This document shows, one piece after another, positions 23,216 to 33,723 of a stretch of DNA of 64,000 bases. How positions within the stretch are numbered: the first letter of the stretch is position 1; the number at the start of each line of letters is the position of its first letter. The stretch is from contig JAESUZ010003884.1 in assembly GCA_017311185.1 (NCBI GenBank), positions 289,001 through 353,000 on the forward strand. The letters run 5' to 3'. Under the pieces are notes generated by a model. The model searched no databases and was not told the origin of the DNA. It saw only the letters and a list, made by a program, of their open reading frames with translations. The DNA is from Proteles cristata cristata. Taxonomy: Eukaryota > Chordata > Mammalia > Carnivora > Hyaenidae. Made by a program: the position numbers and the translations under genes.

Positions 23216-24374
23216 GTTAGAGCCAACAGCATGCCCTGTTATACCCAAGAATGATGGAACTTTCTGGAAGTGTAACACGGCATCCCTGGATAACATGAAG
23301 TATCCGGGGAGCTTCTCAGTTAAGGCCACAGCTGAGAACACTCTCAGTGTTCCATCAGAGAGGAGATAGGACTTCAGTAACTAGCTGGAAAGAAAAGGAG
23401 GTTGTTTTAAGGTCTATTAACATTGAGATCTCTCCAGAGACTCTTGTGGGGAATCCTGGCTTTTCCACAACTTTATAATTACCTTGCTATGGTTCGCTAT
23501 GGCAGATTCTACCTGTTCAGTGAGTTTCCTGCTGGAATATTAATCAGAATCCAGCCCAACCTCTGTCTGACAGGGCTTCCTAACATATTGTGTCAATAAG
23601 TATATGTGGAGAAGGTGTATTAGATTAGGCGCAGTGAGAAGCCACTGAGAATATAGCCTGGATCTTCTCCCAGGAGCTTTCCATCTAAGTGGGAAACAAG
23701 ATCTATACCTCTGGGAAATTAAATAATCTAAGGTTAAGTGCCAGATAACTTGTACAAACAAAGAAATTCTGTAGCAGCTCATAGGAGGGGACACAGAAGG
23801 CTTACAAGTTAGGTAGAATCTGAACAGGGGAGATTTAGGTACACTCCTAGCTAGACACAAGCCATGTGCCTGTCTTTTCCCCCTAGAGCAAGAGAGGGAT
23901 GGCTCCGCGATCACTCTCTGTCTCTCATTCAGATTGTTCTATCAGTGCGGTTTTCCATCATGGCCTGAGAATGACATGGTAACTTAGGAACCAACCACGA
24001 TGTTGGCATCCCTATAATCTTATTCTATAATTTACTTTAACATTTCTTTTGAAATGGATAAGTTGAGACATCTTTTTTTTAAAACTGTATTTCCTAATGT
24101 AGTTGAGGGAACCCACTTGGAATCACAGAGTTAACATGAAGCTTATTTTAAACTGAAGACATTTGAGATTCAACAGATGCAGGAAGAAGTGTTATTGGAG
24201 CTTCCCTTATCTGACTAAAAGCAGCAACTTCTGAGAACTAAAACTGGATACATTTTATCCCAGTGGATCTTCTCCCAGAAAGGATAATGCACATAAAATC
24301 TACCCCAAATTCCTTCTTCGGTGGAATTTTATGACCCTGAAAGAAACAGACCACTCATACCTATATGGACAAAC
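23216..24374. other. Unassigned non-coding sequence
   Basis: About 1.15 kb with no recognised element. A 124-codon reverse frame at 23540-23914 has no domain and no exon context. Confidence 0.5.
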
Positions 24375-24544
24375 ATTATCAGAAACCTTTTTCTTTTGAG
24401 ACAGAATTGATATATGACATTATATTAGTTTCAAGTCTATGACATGATTCGATATTTATATATATGTACATTGTAAAATGGTCACCATAATAAATTTGGT
24501 TAACATCTGACATTTTAAGTTACAATTTTTTTCTTGTGATGAAA

Positions 24545-24756
24545 CTTTTTTTAAAGTTTATTTATTTACTTTGAGAGACACTAAGCACAAGTGGGGCGGG
24601 GGCAAAGAGAGAGAAGAGAGACGAGAGAGAGAATCCCAAGCAGGCTAAATCCATGCTGCCAGCACAGAGCCCACTGTGGGGCTTGAATCCATGAACCATG
24701 AGATCATGACCTGAGCTGAAATCAAAAGTTGGACGTTTATCCACCCAGGAGTCTTG
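24545..24756 (-). mobile_element. CAN-SINE inside LINE-1
   Basis: Reverse copy with an AAGTTTATTTATTTAC-like tail, 'cacagagcccactgtggggc' and a decayed end 'ccacccaggagtc'. It disrupts the surrounding LINE-1 3' UTR. GAAACTTTTT/GAAAACTTTC-like flanks suggest a target duplication. Confidence 0.92.
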
Positions 24757-24856
24757 AAAACTTTCAAGATCTACTCTCTTAGAAACTTACAAATATACAC
24801 TGCAGTATGTTAACTACAGCAACTGTGCTGTGCGTCAATCCCACAACTTGTCGATT

Positions 24857-24957
24857 TTAGAGCTGGATGTTGGAACACACCCAACAGGGGGCTCGAACTC
24901 ACAACCCTGAGATCAAGAGTCACACAATCCACCCACTGAGGCAGCCAGGCATCCTGG
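24857..24957 (-). mobile_element. Truncated tRNA-type SINE
   Basis: Only the tRNA-related head remains: 'gggggctcgaactcacaaccc', 'gagatcaagagtcacac' and 'ggcagccaggcatcc'. The CT-rich tract and tail are absent or reduced. It resembles the short form at 58134-58251. Confidence 0.8.
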
Positions 24958-25230
24958 AAGCTTGGACTTTTTAATCCCTTTTACCCACTTCTCCCACCCG
25001 CCATGTCCATTGCCCTCACCTCTGACAACCACCAGTGTGTTCTCTGTATGCATGAGCCTCGGGTTTTTTGTTTACTTGTTTGATTTGTTTTTTTCTTGTG
25101 TTTTTTGATTTCCCTGATGAAAGAGATGACATGGTATTTGTGTTTCTCTGACTTATTTCACTTAGCATAAAGCCCTCAAGTTCTATCCATGTTGTTGCAA
25201 ATGGCAAGATTTCTTTCTTTTTTATGTCTG

Positions 25231-25299
25231 AATTATATATATATATATGTACGTATATATATATGTACATGTATATATATGTGTGTGTGTGTGTGTACA
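25231..25299. repeat. (TA)n/(TG)n microsatellite in LINE-1
   Basis: AT-rich dinucleotide units interrupted by GTAC, then (GT)8. LINE-1 3' ends often seed such arrays at this point. Confidence 0.9.
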
Positions 25300-25510
25300 T
25301 TATATGTATAACATTTTACTTATTTATTCATCTGTCAATGGACATTTAGGTTGCTTCTATATCTTGGCTACTATAAAAAATACTGCAGTGAACTTGGGGG
25401 TACGTATATCTTTCAGAGTTAGTGGTTTTGTTTTCTTTGGCTAAATACCCAGAAGTGGAATTGCTGGGTCATATGGTAGTTCTATTTTTAAGCCTACAGA
25501 AATTTTCTTA

Positions 25511-26036
25511 TCTCTTGCTTGTTCTCCTAAATATCCCTTCCCCCGCTTTGTTTTTTGTCTAAGGAAACCTATTTGTTCTTCCTGGAAGAATATTTTCTTG
25601 CCCCTCCTTTCTCCCAATTAAGTTAGGTATACGAGTCCCAAATTCTAACCATCTCTTTGATTTACTCAGCACTGAGCACTCTTGTGTGTGTGCATGGTAC
25701 ACATGTGAATTCACTTTTTTCTCCTGTTAACTTGTCTTTTATCACTTTAATTCACAGGCCCCCAGAAACTGAACCAAAGAAGGAAAGTTGTTTTTTGTCC
25801 CTGACTCTGTAGTTATAAAGTTTTTCAAGTGCAAATTGAAACACTTGAAACAATTGGAACAATTGAAGTAAAGCACAGGATATTTTGGGGGTGTGCTGGC
25901 AAATCATGATGGAGCGGTGATGAATAATAAATACCCCTCCCAGGTGTGGAGTGTTAGGTAGGAAGTATAATCTCATTGACCTTCACTGCAGCCTAGTACA
26001 GTACCTGTCTGACGGGGATAAAAATCAGTGATATGT
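25511..26036. other. Unassigned non-coding sequence
   Basis: No recognised repeat or gene beyond short random frames. Confidence 0.45.
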
Positions 26037-26236
26037 ACAGAGTACCTAGGTGGCTCAGTCAGTTAAGCGTCTGACTTTGGCTCAGGTCATAATCTCAAAG
26101 TTCCCAAGTTTGAGCCCCACATAGGGCTCCATGCAGACAGCTCGGAGCCTGGACTCTGTGTCAGATTCTGTGGCTCCCTCTCTCTCTGCCCCTCCTTCTC
26201 TCTCTCTCTCTCTCTTAAAAACAAACATTAAAAAAT
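26037..26236 (+). mobile_element. CAN-SINE
   Basis: Forward copy: 'gtacctaggtggctcagtcag', B box 'caagtttgagccc', a CT-rich tract and 'aaaaacaaacattaaaaaa'. The copy is diverged. Confidence 0.93.
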
Positions 26237-26689
26237 AGTAGTGATATGTATGTACTTATTGCCTCTGAGAAGATGCCTCTAACAGCCTGTCACATCTGTG
26301 ATATTTATGTTCATAGGTGAGGCAGAGAACTTGGGAAGGAAGCTAGTCGGGTCGTGTCCCTAAAGAGGTACATGGGTGAGGGGGGCCAGAGAAGTGGCGG
26401 TGGGTGGGGGGAGGAGAGGAAAGGAGGGAATTGAAGAGAGAGAGAGAGAATTGAGTTTTGAGAGACCTGGGATTTGGGAGGGGAAAATGATGGTGAGGAC
26501 AGCAGCTCCCTTATGAAAGATAGTATAAGAGCAATTGGGAGAGAGGTTTCTAAGTTTTATAAATGTCTGGCTGGAGTTCTCCTCCATCTCCCTCGTGAGA
26601 CTTAAGTAAAGCATGGATCTGCCTTTCCACACGTTTAGGCTGTGAGACTGATCCTCTTGAAAAACATGATACTGTGCTCAGACTGACGG
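26237..26689. other. Unassigned G/A-rich sequence
   Basis: No element was named. A G-rich patch (about 26378-26430, with 'ggtgggtggggggagg') could form G-quadruplex-like structure on the plus strand. Confidence 0.4.
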
Positions 26690-26825
26690 CGAGGCAACTG
26701 TGTGCGAGTCACACAAGTAATTACTCTCCTCCTTTCATAAATTGACAGAGGAGAAGTGACTTCCTGAGGTAGGAGAGCTGGTCTTTGAATCCACTTCTGA
26801 TTGTCTGCCCAGTGTTCCTTGGTAT
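26690..26825 (-). mobile_element. MIR fragment
   Basis: The order 'ttcataaattgacagaggagaag', 'gacttcctgaggtaggagagctggtctttgaatcc' fits a reverse MIR with substantial decay. Confidence 0.5.
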
Positions 26826-27199
26826 TTCATCGCTGTCTATGCTTCAGAGCCTCTAATGATCTAAATTAACAAAGGAAGGCAAAGTCTTCTGTTTTCTACG
26901 GAAACTTCCCATTAAAAAAAAAACACCCTTTAGCCAAACATCTTATTCTTGTTCGTGTGAATATACCCAAATATTCTCCCTCCAAACTCTCAGCCTTCGG
27001 TCACTACTCAGCTTTCCCAGTCTCCTGTCTGTCTCTTTGTTTTTCCTTTCTTCCCGCCGTGTAGACACATTCTCTACTAAAACTGTATTCCAAATTATGT
27101 TTCTGGTGGATAGGAACTCTAAAGGAAAGGGCAGAGCACAGAGACAAAGCAAACGAAGAAACCCCAGAAAAACAAAAAGAAACAAACAATAAAAAGCAA
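26826..27199. other. Unassigned non-coding sequence
   Basis: No recognised element. The reverse frames at 26943-27203 show no domain. Confidence 0.45.
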
Positions 27200-27345
27200 A
27201 CAATGCTGGAATATTATTCAGCCATAAAAAAAATGAAATCCTGCCATTTGCAACAGCATGGTGGGACTTTTTGAGGACATTCTGCTAAAAAAGACAAATA
27301 CTACATAATCTCTCTTTTACGTGGAATCTTAAAACAAACCCAAAC

Positions 27346-27348
<3 letters not shown>

Positions 27349-27390
<42 letters not shown>
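27349..27390. repeat. (AC)n microsatellite
   Basis: About 21 uninterrupted AC units within the LINE-1 3' end. Likely polymorphic in length. Confidence 0.95.
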
Positions 27391-27393
<3 letters not shown>

Positions 27394-27533
27394 AACTGAG
27401 CTCGTGGATATGGAGAATAGATTGATCATTACCTAAGGCAAAGGGTGAAGGGTAGGCAAAATGGGTGAAGGAGGTCAAAAAGTATAAACTTCTGGTTATA
27501 AAATGAACGTGTTATGGGGATGTAATACTGTAT

Positions 27534-27540
27534 TTCTTTT

Positions 27541-27607
<67 letters not shown>

Positions 27608-27795
27608 CTTTGTCTTTTTCTTTTTCTCTCTCTCTCTTTCTCTCTCTCTCTTTCCTTTCTTTCTTTCTCTCTTTTTTTTCTCTTTCTTTCTCTCTCTCTC
27701 TTTCTCTCTCTCTCTCTTTTTCTCTCTTTCTTTCTCTCTCTCTTTCTCTCTTTCTCTCTTTCTTTCTTTCCTTCTTTCCTTCTTTCTTTCTCTCT
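27534..27795. repeat. (CTTT)n/(CT)n polypyrimidine microsatellite
   Basis: About 260 bases almost entirely C and T on the plus strand, with one G near 27612; 27613-27795 is pure pyrimidine. All long frames at 27429-27855 (KERKKE-type or SFLSFF-type) are translations of this repeat and not genes. Confidence 0.97.
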
Positions 27796-27918
27796 ATGCA
27801 CAGTGCAGAGCCCAACTCAGGGCTTGAGCTCAGGGGCATGAGCTCATGCCCCTGAGCTCAAGACCTGAACTGAGATCAAGAGTCAGATGCTTAACCAACT
27901 GAGCCACCCAGGCACCCC
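27537..27918 (-). mobile_element. CAN-SINE with massively expanded CT tract
   Basis: The intact end reads 'gagccacccaggcacccc' with 'gagatcaagagtcagatgc'. The rest of the element has been replaced by a long CTTT/CT tract. CTGTATTTC (27528-27536) and CTGCATTTC (27919-27927) flank it as the target duplication inside the LINE-1. Confidence 0.9.
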
Positions 27919-28006
27919 CTGCATTTCATATTTGAAAGTAGCCACAGGGTAGATCTTGAAAGTCCTCATCACAAGAAAAAAAAATTGTAACTATATATAG
28001 TGATAG

Positions 28007-28438
28007 ATTTTTTAAATTTTATTTTATTTTATTTTATTTATTTTTTTCAATGTTTTATTTATTTCTAGGAGAGAGAGACAGCATGAGCAGGGGAGGGTCA
28101 GAGAGAGAGGGAGTCACAGACCGAAACAGGCTCCAGGCTCCAAGCTGGCAGTCAGCACAGAGCCCGACGCGGGGCTCGAACCCACGAACCGCGAGATCAT
28201 GACCCAAGCGAAAGTCGGACGCTTAACCGACTAAGCTACCCAGGCGCCCCAAATTTTATTTTATTTTTAAGAGGAGGGGAGGGGCAGGGAGGAGGGAGAG
28301 GGAGGGAGAGAGAATCTTAAGCAGACTTTATGCCCCACCTGGAACCCAAGATGGGGATTGATCTCATGATGTGGGATCATGACCTAAGTGGAAACCACGA
28401 GTCAGATGCTTAACTGACTGAGCCACCCAGGCGCCCCT
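28007..28438 (-). mobile_element. Older CAN-SINE split by a younger one
   Basis: The tail side is an ATTTT-rich stretch from about 28007. The body resumes after 28249 with 'gaggggaggggcagggagg', 'gccccacctggaacccaag' and 'gagccacccaggcgcccc'. Flanks ATAGTGATAGAT and ATTGTGATGGAT form the target duplication, so the 28040-28249 insertion lies within its tail. Confidence 0.85.
28040..28249 (-). mobile_element. Young CAN-SINE nested in an older CAN-SINE
   Basis: Near-identical to the copies at 39380, 55995 and 58487: 'aatgttttatttatttctag', 'gcatgagcaggggagggtc', 'gacgcggggctcgaaccc', 'acgaaccgcgagatcatgac' and 'aggcgcccc'. AAATTTTATTTT-type sequence occurs on both sides. CpG sites are largely retained, a sign of recent insertion. 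Confidence 0.96.
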
Positions 28439-28486
28439 GTATTGTGATGGATGTTAACTAGACTTAATGTGGTGATCATCTTGCAA

Positions 28487-28572
28487 TACATATATATAGA
28501 TATATATACATACAAATATACATATATAGATAGATAGATAGATGGTAGATAGATAGATAGATAGATAGAATA
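28487..28572. repeat. (TAGA)n microsatellite
   Basis: AT-rich units pass into (GATA)n with one GATG interruption. It lies within the LINE-1 3' UTR. Confidence 0.92.
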
Positions 28573-28650
28573 CAAATATAGAATCATTACTTTGTACACC
28601 TGGAATGAATATAATGTCATATCAATTATACCTCAACTTAAAAAGAAAGG

Positions 28651-29090
28651 AGGGGTGCCTGGGTGGTTCAGTTAGTTAAGGGCCCAACTGTTGGTTTCAG
28701 ATCAGGTCATGATCTCACGGTTCTGGGTTTGAGCCCCATGACAGGCTCTGTGCTGACAGCACGGAGCCTGTTTAGGATTCCATCTCTTCCCCTCTCTCTG
28801 CCTCTCCCCTGCTTGTGCATGCTCTCTCTGAAAATAAATAGACTTTATTTTTTTTAATATTTTATTTATTTTTGAGAGAGAGACAGAGACAGCATGAGCA
28901 GGGGAGGGTCAGAGAGAGAGGGAGACACAGAATCTGAAGCAGGTTCCAGGCTCTGAGCTAGCTGTCAGCACAGAGCACGATGAGTGACCTGAGCACAGAT
29001 CGTGACCTGAGCTGAAGTCGGATGCTTAACTGACTGAGCCACCCAGGCGTCCCTGAAAATAAATAAACTTAAAAAAATGAAAAAAGAAAG
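28651..29090 (+). mobile_element. CAN-SINE split by an opposite CAN-SINE
   Basis: The forward head 'ggaggggtgcctgggtgg' starts directly after the LINE-1 tail. The body runs to 'gaaaataaatagactt', and after the inserted reverse SINE (28846-29053) the A-rich tail resumes as 'gaaaataaataaactt' to about 29090. Confidence 0.93.
28846..29053 (-). mobile_element. CAN-SINE inserted in a SINE tail, 17-bp duplication
   Basis: TGAAAATAAATAGACTT (28829-28845) and TGAAAATAAATAAACTT (29054-29070) are the duplicated target, differing at one base. The copy has a deletion-like rearrangement at 'cagagcacgatgagtgacctgagc' relative to the consensus tRNA-like region. Confidence 0.96.
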
Positions 29091-29094
29091 GAAA

Positions 29095-29305
29095 CAGGCA
29101 GAGCTGTGTTCTAATCCTGACTGCGCTGTTCATTAGCTGCGGGATTTGAAGAAATTACTTAACTTCTCTCAGCTCCGGGTCCTTAGTTGCCTAAAGGGGC
29201 GGGGCTCATGAGCACTTCTAGCAGAGCTGGGAGACTTCAGTGAAGGTAGTCATGGAAGGTGCTCAGCACAGTGGCTGTCGTCATGAGTGCTCAGTAAACA
29301 CAGGG
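29095..29305 (+). mobile_element. MIR SINE
   Basis: Forward MIR order: 'ctgtgttctaatcctgactgc', 'gctgcgggatttgaagaaattac', 'ttaacttctctcagc', 'gtgctcagcacagtgg' and 'gtgctcagtaaac'. Confidence 0.85.
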
Positions 29306-30654
29306 GTGCTGTCCTTCCTCTCCTCCCCCCCCCCACGGTTCTATTATTATTGCTGCTGCTGTTGGCTTTGTGCCTCCCTCCCCACCCACCCATTCTGCTG
29401 ACTCAGAGTTCACAAAGGATGGTAACTTAAAGGGCAGGCAGCGCACCCTGCCTGGAGGATGGGGTCTGCTCCGCGTTGGCTCTGGCCCCTGCGCACAGCA
29501 AGACTGCTGTCAGCCTCGATTTGTAGGCAGTCATTGGTCCCCCGCGCTGGCTAGGGGCCAATGTCTCTTCTTCGTTAGCCCTGCCATATGCCATTGAATT
29601 CCTGCGATGTGACCTCTGTCAGCAGACATGCCTGGCTCCCGGCATCCTCGTGTGCAAGCCCTCCCTTGCCCCTGACTTTGACTGCCAGCCAGAGTGGGGC
29701 CCACCGTGCCCTGTTTTGTCATTCGTCGAGAACAGCCGTTCAGAGTAGAAGGGCTCCCCTCCACCCCCGGGCCTGCGGTGAACTCCTTTCCCCAGGATGC
29801 CGGCGCCTGCCTAGGGATGCTAGGGAAGGCTCAGCGGTAGACTTCCCACTGCTCTGCCTGTTCCCACCATCACAGACAAATCCTTAGAGATGGGCAAGCA
29901 GGCCCCCGCCCTGGCCTTCCCTTCGGGAACTTCCAGCTTTGGGACACCATGTTGGAAGTTTTCAAAGTACCCCGCCAGTGCCTGTGATCAGTCTGGTCGG
30001 GTGCCCATGTCAGGTTGTGATTCTCATGGGTGCAGTCTGGCTTCTGCCCCAACTCTATGCCTACATGGAAGGGCCCTCCATGACCTTCTGCTTGCTGAGC
30101 TCTATGTGTAGGGTCAATTGATGGTCTTTTAGGAAGGTGGCCTGGAGGTTGATTGCTTCTGCTTCTGGCACAGTATTTATTTTTATAGGATCACATGAGA
30201 TCCTGGAGCCAGAATGGTGCTGACACCCTGATTTTGAATGACTCTTACATCAGGCATAGGAAAACATAGCTCTGGGCCACCGACAATACCCAGCAGACCT
30301 ATGGGCTTAGCCACACATGGAAGCCGTGCACCGATTCTCTATGTCCATGTTTCCACTACGGTGCTCCTTTAGGGCTATAGCCTCCATCCCTGACATGATG
30401 TGAGTCACCCTGTCCCCTCCATAAGCTTCCCACCAAGGGTCAGGGATGACCACACTTATGTCCTCTGAGGACCCCCTAGAATGTTGCTCAGCATTGCCAT
30501 TGAGTCCTTGCATGCCCTTTATTGCCTACAATGGATGTGGCAAAGTTATGTCCTCCAAGGTCATTCTTAAGCCACACCAGACAAGAGATGGAACATGTCT
30601 TATGCTAAAGGGACCTCTCCTTCTTCTTGCTCTGGCCATAGACCCACCACCTAC
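29306..30654. other. Unassigned, relatively GC-rich sequence
   Basis: About 1.35 kb without recognised repeats. The part at 29360-29870 is GC-rich with scattered CpG but is not obviously a CpG island by eye. A C10 run lies at 29325-29334. The overlapping frames on both strands contain no recognised domain. Confidence 0.45.
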
Positions 30655-30668
30655 CTGCCCTCTGGTGG
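30655..30668 (-). promoter_or_regulatory. Candidate CTCF site (reverse)
   Basis: On the minus strand the sequence reads CACCACCAGAGGGCAG, matching the CCASYAGRKGGC core of the CTCF motif at every core position. Orientation is reverse relative to the window. Occupancy is not shown by sequence. Confidence 0.6.
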
Positions 30669-30708
30669 TGATGTAGGGGCAACTGTTATTAAAAGAGATC
30701 ATCCTCAG

Positions 30709-30912
30709 GGGTGCCTGAGTATCTCTGTTGGTTAAGCGTCCAAGTTCTGCTCAGGTCATGGTCTCGTGGTTCATGGGTTCGAGCCTCCCATCAGGCTCTC
30801 TGCTGTCAACACAGTCCCTGCTTCAGATCCTCTGTCCTCCTCTCTGCCCCTCCCCTTCTTGTGTTCTCTCTTTCTCTCAAAAATAAATAAACAAAATAAA
30901 TACATAAAAATA
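30709..30912 (+). mobile_element. CAN-SINE
   Basis: Forward copy from 'ggggtgcctgagtatctctg' with B box 'gggttcgagcc', CT tract and AAATAAATAAAC tail. It begins 40 bp after the CTCF-like motif. Confidence 0.93.
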
Positions 30913-31020
30913 ATCATATTCTATGGGCATCAGGTAACGTATAGAATTATTGAATCATATTGTACGCCTTGGACATTAATATAACGCTGTATGTTAATTA
31001 TACTTGGATAATAAGAAAAA
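30913..31020 (+). mobile_element. LINE-1 3'-terminal fragment
   Basis: The text 'gggcatcaggtaacgtatag', 'ttgaatcatattgtacgcc' and 'aatataacgctgtatgttaattatac' follows the LINE-1 3' end. Only the last about 110 bases are present. Confidence 0.75.
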
Positions 31021-31846
31021 AGCAACTGCATTCTAGAAATGCAGCAGTTTGCAATCTCTAGAGCTCAAGAGAAGACACAGGTGGAAGATGTGTTGTTCTG
31101 CTTTTTATCCAAAACATTTCAGTCAGCTAATTTAACATGATCGGAGCACTAATTATCCTACACATTTTCCTGTATCCTTTGGGTAAGACTTGCATTTGTA
31201 GTCGTCGTTAGGGAAGCCAGTAACGACCTTTGAGAGAGTCAGTGTAAGCCATTGTGGGGCAGGGCACAGGACGGATGCAGTTTCATGAATAGTGTTGTAA
31301 CTAGCATTAAGCAGAAGGCATTAGGGTTCAGCAGCTAGATGAAGATCTATGTTGTTTCCATACAGACAGGCTAGAAGGAGCCATGGTGCTGGGAAGAACG
31401 AAAGTCTTGTTACCTTTTTCTTGTAGCAGAGATTTACAATTCACTAGGAATGATGCCTTTGACAATAGACAACACAGAGAGTTGGTTCTTGGGTCTGGAC
31501 GGGAAAAGTCGGTGTCCGCACCCTAGGAAAGATCTTCATGTGTATTGATTCAACAATATACCAATACGTAAATATCTCTTTTCCACCCATTAGCCTGACC
31601 CACAATACCTCACATGGGCCCAAGAATTTTGTAATGTATTAGAAAAAATCAAGCAGATCGTATAGACAGGGACACTGCAAAAATCGTTTGTCCAGAGCTG
31701 AGCACACCTTAGAGAGGGCCTTGCCTTGGCATAAATGAGGGCAACTCAGATGAACCTTCTGGAAAAAACTAGCAATGAACGCTCCTAACCTCATTAAACT
31801 TTTCTACCATCTCTTCGTGGTGTTAACACTGCCTCCATACACACAT

Positions 31847-31847
<1 letters not shown>
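31021..31847. other. Unassigned non-coding sequence
   Basis: No recognised element or gene. Confidence 0.45.

Positions 31848-31893
<46 letters not shown>
31848..31893. repeat. (AC)n microsatellite
   Basis: About 22 AC units, uninterrupted. A likely length-polymorphic marker. Confidence 0.95.
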
Positions 31894-31895
<2 letters not shown>

Positions 31896-32914
31896 GTGAG
31901 TCTCCTTTCTCTGTACATACTGTGCAATGTGTGAGCAGGGCTTGTTTGATCCATGAAGGAAGGGGACACTTCCCCACAGTATACCCAGCCTAAAAGTACA
32001 AAGAGGGCATGGAATAAAATTGTGTTAAATAAATGAATAAATGTTGTTGAACGCTTGCTAGTGCTTCCTTTAGTGATTAATTCCTTGGTTAGTTTGCTAA
32101 TTAAACCTTGTTGACAGTCCAGTGATATTGTTCCCGTAACTTCAAATCATTCATTACTGCTGTGAGAACAAAAGTTCTCCTTCTTTTCCTGGACTTGAGG
32201 CCTCTACAAAGAAAACGGTCGAATTCTAAAGCTGCCTCTGTCAGGTACCCCCCACCTGATCAAAATGTAATACCCACATGTTTTGTTGTTTGGTCTTATG
32301 TCGACTTCCCTGACAGAGAGGGGATTTAGGTATGCATTGCAGGTCTGCTGGACCCTCAGTACCTTTTCCCACTCCTAAATGATGGCGGGAATTTCCACCG
32401 TTAGTGCTTCGTTTCATTGACTTGACTCAAGCAGTACCATGGCCCTCCAGTATGAATGCAGTTTCTCAGGGATAGTGAATGCATTGAGCCAGAGCACTTT
32501 GAGCTCTTTGGTTTGAATTTCCTAAGAGTAACCTGTGTCATAGGGAATGAGTGAGAGAATGTGGGTGCTGGCACCTCAGATCGGGAATTAAAGCAGAGGC
32601 TGAGGCACTGCAGCCAAATGTGGACCATTTAACCAATTTATATTCTAAATCTTTCTAGTTTTGTATGAGTGACATAGTGCTTAGGTATTCTATCATAATA
32701 TAAATTACAGCCATAGCTTACAAATATTAGATTATACTTCTCAACTAACATTTATGTTAGTAAGTTTTAATTAGGTACTATAACCTACGGCTCCCCTAAA
32801 CACTGGCCCTTCGAATGTCACCTCTGTCATTCTTGCTATGTCTGTAAACCCTTGTACCATCATGAGCTGTTTTAGCATTTTACTTTTGGTTCCTGAATGC
32901 TAATTCCTTTCTCT
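31894..32914. other. Unassigned non-coding sequence
   Basis: About 1 kb without recognised repeats. It includes AT-rich sub-blocks at 32040-32160 and 32640-32790 and a GGGAATTTCC palindrome-like NF-kappaB-type decamer at 32387-32396, which alone is weak evidence. Confidence 0.4.
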
Positions 32915-32929
32915 AAAATACCAAAGTTG

Positions 32930-33150
32930 GGGGGGGGTGTGCTGGGTGGCTCGGTTGTTTAAGCATCTGACTTCAGCTCCATACATGATCTCACAGTTCG
33001 TGGGTTCGAGCCCCACGTCAGGCTCTGTGCTGACGGCTAGCTCAAAGCCTGGAGCCTGCTTCAGATTCTTTGTCTTCCTTTCTCTCTGACCCTCCCCTGC
33101 TTATGCTGCCTCTCTCTCTCAGAAAAAAAAAAAAAAATTAAAAAAATTAA
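32930..33150 (+). mobile_element. CAN-SINE with perfect 15-bp target duplication
   Basis: AAAATACCAAAGTTG occurs at 32915-32929 and 33151-33165. The head has a G-run ('gggggggtgtgctgggtgg') replacing the usual GGGGCGCC, and the A-tail is interrupted by T. Confidence 0.97.
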
Positions 33151-33165
33151 AAAATACCAAAGTTG

Positions 33166-33488
33166 ATTATGAGAAGTAATAATGAAAATAGTTATATAAT
33201 AATAAAAAATGCCGCACTATGTATAATTGAAAACATGAGTTGGGTGATAAGTACATTTAAAGTGATTTTCAATCAAATCCTTATTTATGACTTTCCTTTG
33301 ACCTAAGCAGTAGTATCTACAAATTCATGAGTTTGTTGTACATCCCCTCCCCCACTGCCCTGATCATAACTTTGATGTAGGTTTTATAATGCATCAAAAT
33401 AAACACATCATTTAACTTTAAACAGTTTATTTATATGACTGACATCTTAAATCATCTTGAGTACCATTAGGGGAATATGTTCCATACT
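33166..33488. other. Unassigned AT-rich spacer
   Basis: Nothing recognised. Confidence 0.45.
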
Positions 33489-33504
33489 TGAAAAACATTG
33501 TTTC

Positions 33505-33723
33505 TTTTTTTTTTACTTCTAAGTTTATTTATTTAGTTTTTGAAAGAGAGGCAGGAAGCACAAGTGAGAGGGGGGGTGGAGAGAAAAAGGGAGAGAGAAT
33601 CCCAAGCAGGCTCTGCACCGCCAGCACAGAGCCCAGCAGGGCTCGAACCCATGAATTGTAAGATCATGACCTGACCTGAAATCAAGAGTCAGATGCTTAA
33701 CCGACTGAGCCACCCAGGAGCTC
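33505..33723 (-). mobile_element. CAN-SINE
   Basis: Reverse copy with 'aagtttatttatttag', 'gagggggggtggagag', 'gcagggctcgaacccatg' and 'gagccacccaggag'. GAAAAACATTGTTT/GAAAATACCGTTTC flanks are a weak target duplication. Confidence 0.93.

Larger units (their letters stand above)
24375..25510 (-). mobile_element. LINE-1 3' portion interrupted by SINEs
   Basis: Reverse LINE-1 landmarks run in order: 'ttagtttcaagtctatgacatg', 'ggtcaccataataaatttgg', 'ctctgacaaccaccagtgtg', 'tcacttagcataaagccctcaag', 'atgttgttgcaaatggcaag', 'tggacatttaggttgcttc' and 'cccagaagtggaattgctgg'. Two tRNA-type SINE segments and an AT/GT microsatellite interrupt it. The last part corresponds to the ORF2 C-terminus and is broken. 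Confidence 0.88.
27200..28645 (+). mobile_element. LINE-1 3' end carrying several later insertions
   Basis: Forward LINE-1 landmarks appear in pieces: 'aatattattcagccataaaa', 'tttgcaacagcatggtggg', 'ctcttttacgtggaatc', then 'gggatgtaatactg'. After a SINE it resumes 'catatttgaaagtagccac', 'cacaagaaaaaaaaattgtaac'. After two more nested SINEs it resumes 'tgatggatgttaactagac' and closes 'ccttgtacacctgg'-like to 'ttatacctcaacttaaaaa'. Insertions are the SINE with CTTT expansion (27537-27918), an older SINE (28007-28438) holding a younger SINE (28040-28249), and microsatellites at 27349-27390 and 28487-28572. Confidence 0.88.

Noticed and set aside
27429..27855. Frames of 101-136 codons rich in KE/RK or SFL
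   Set aside because: They are direct translations of the CTTT/CT microsatellite and carry no coding information.
32387..32396. NF-kappaB-like decamer GGGAATTTCC
   Set aside because: A single short motif is expected by chance at this scale and no cluster surrounds it.
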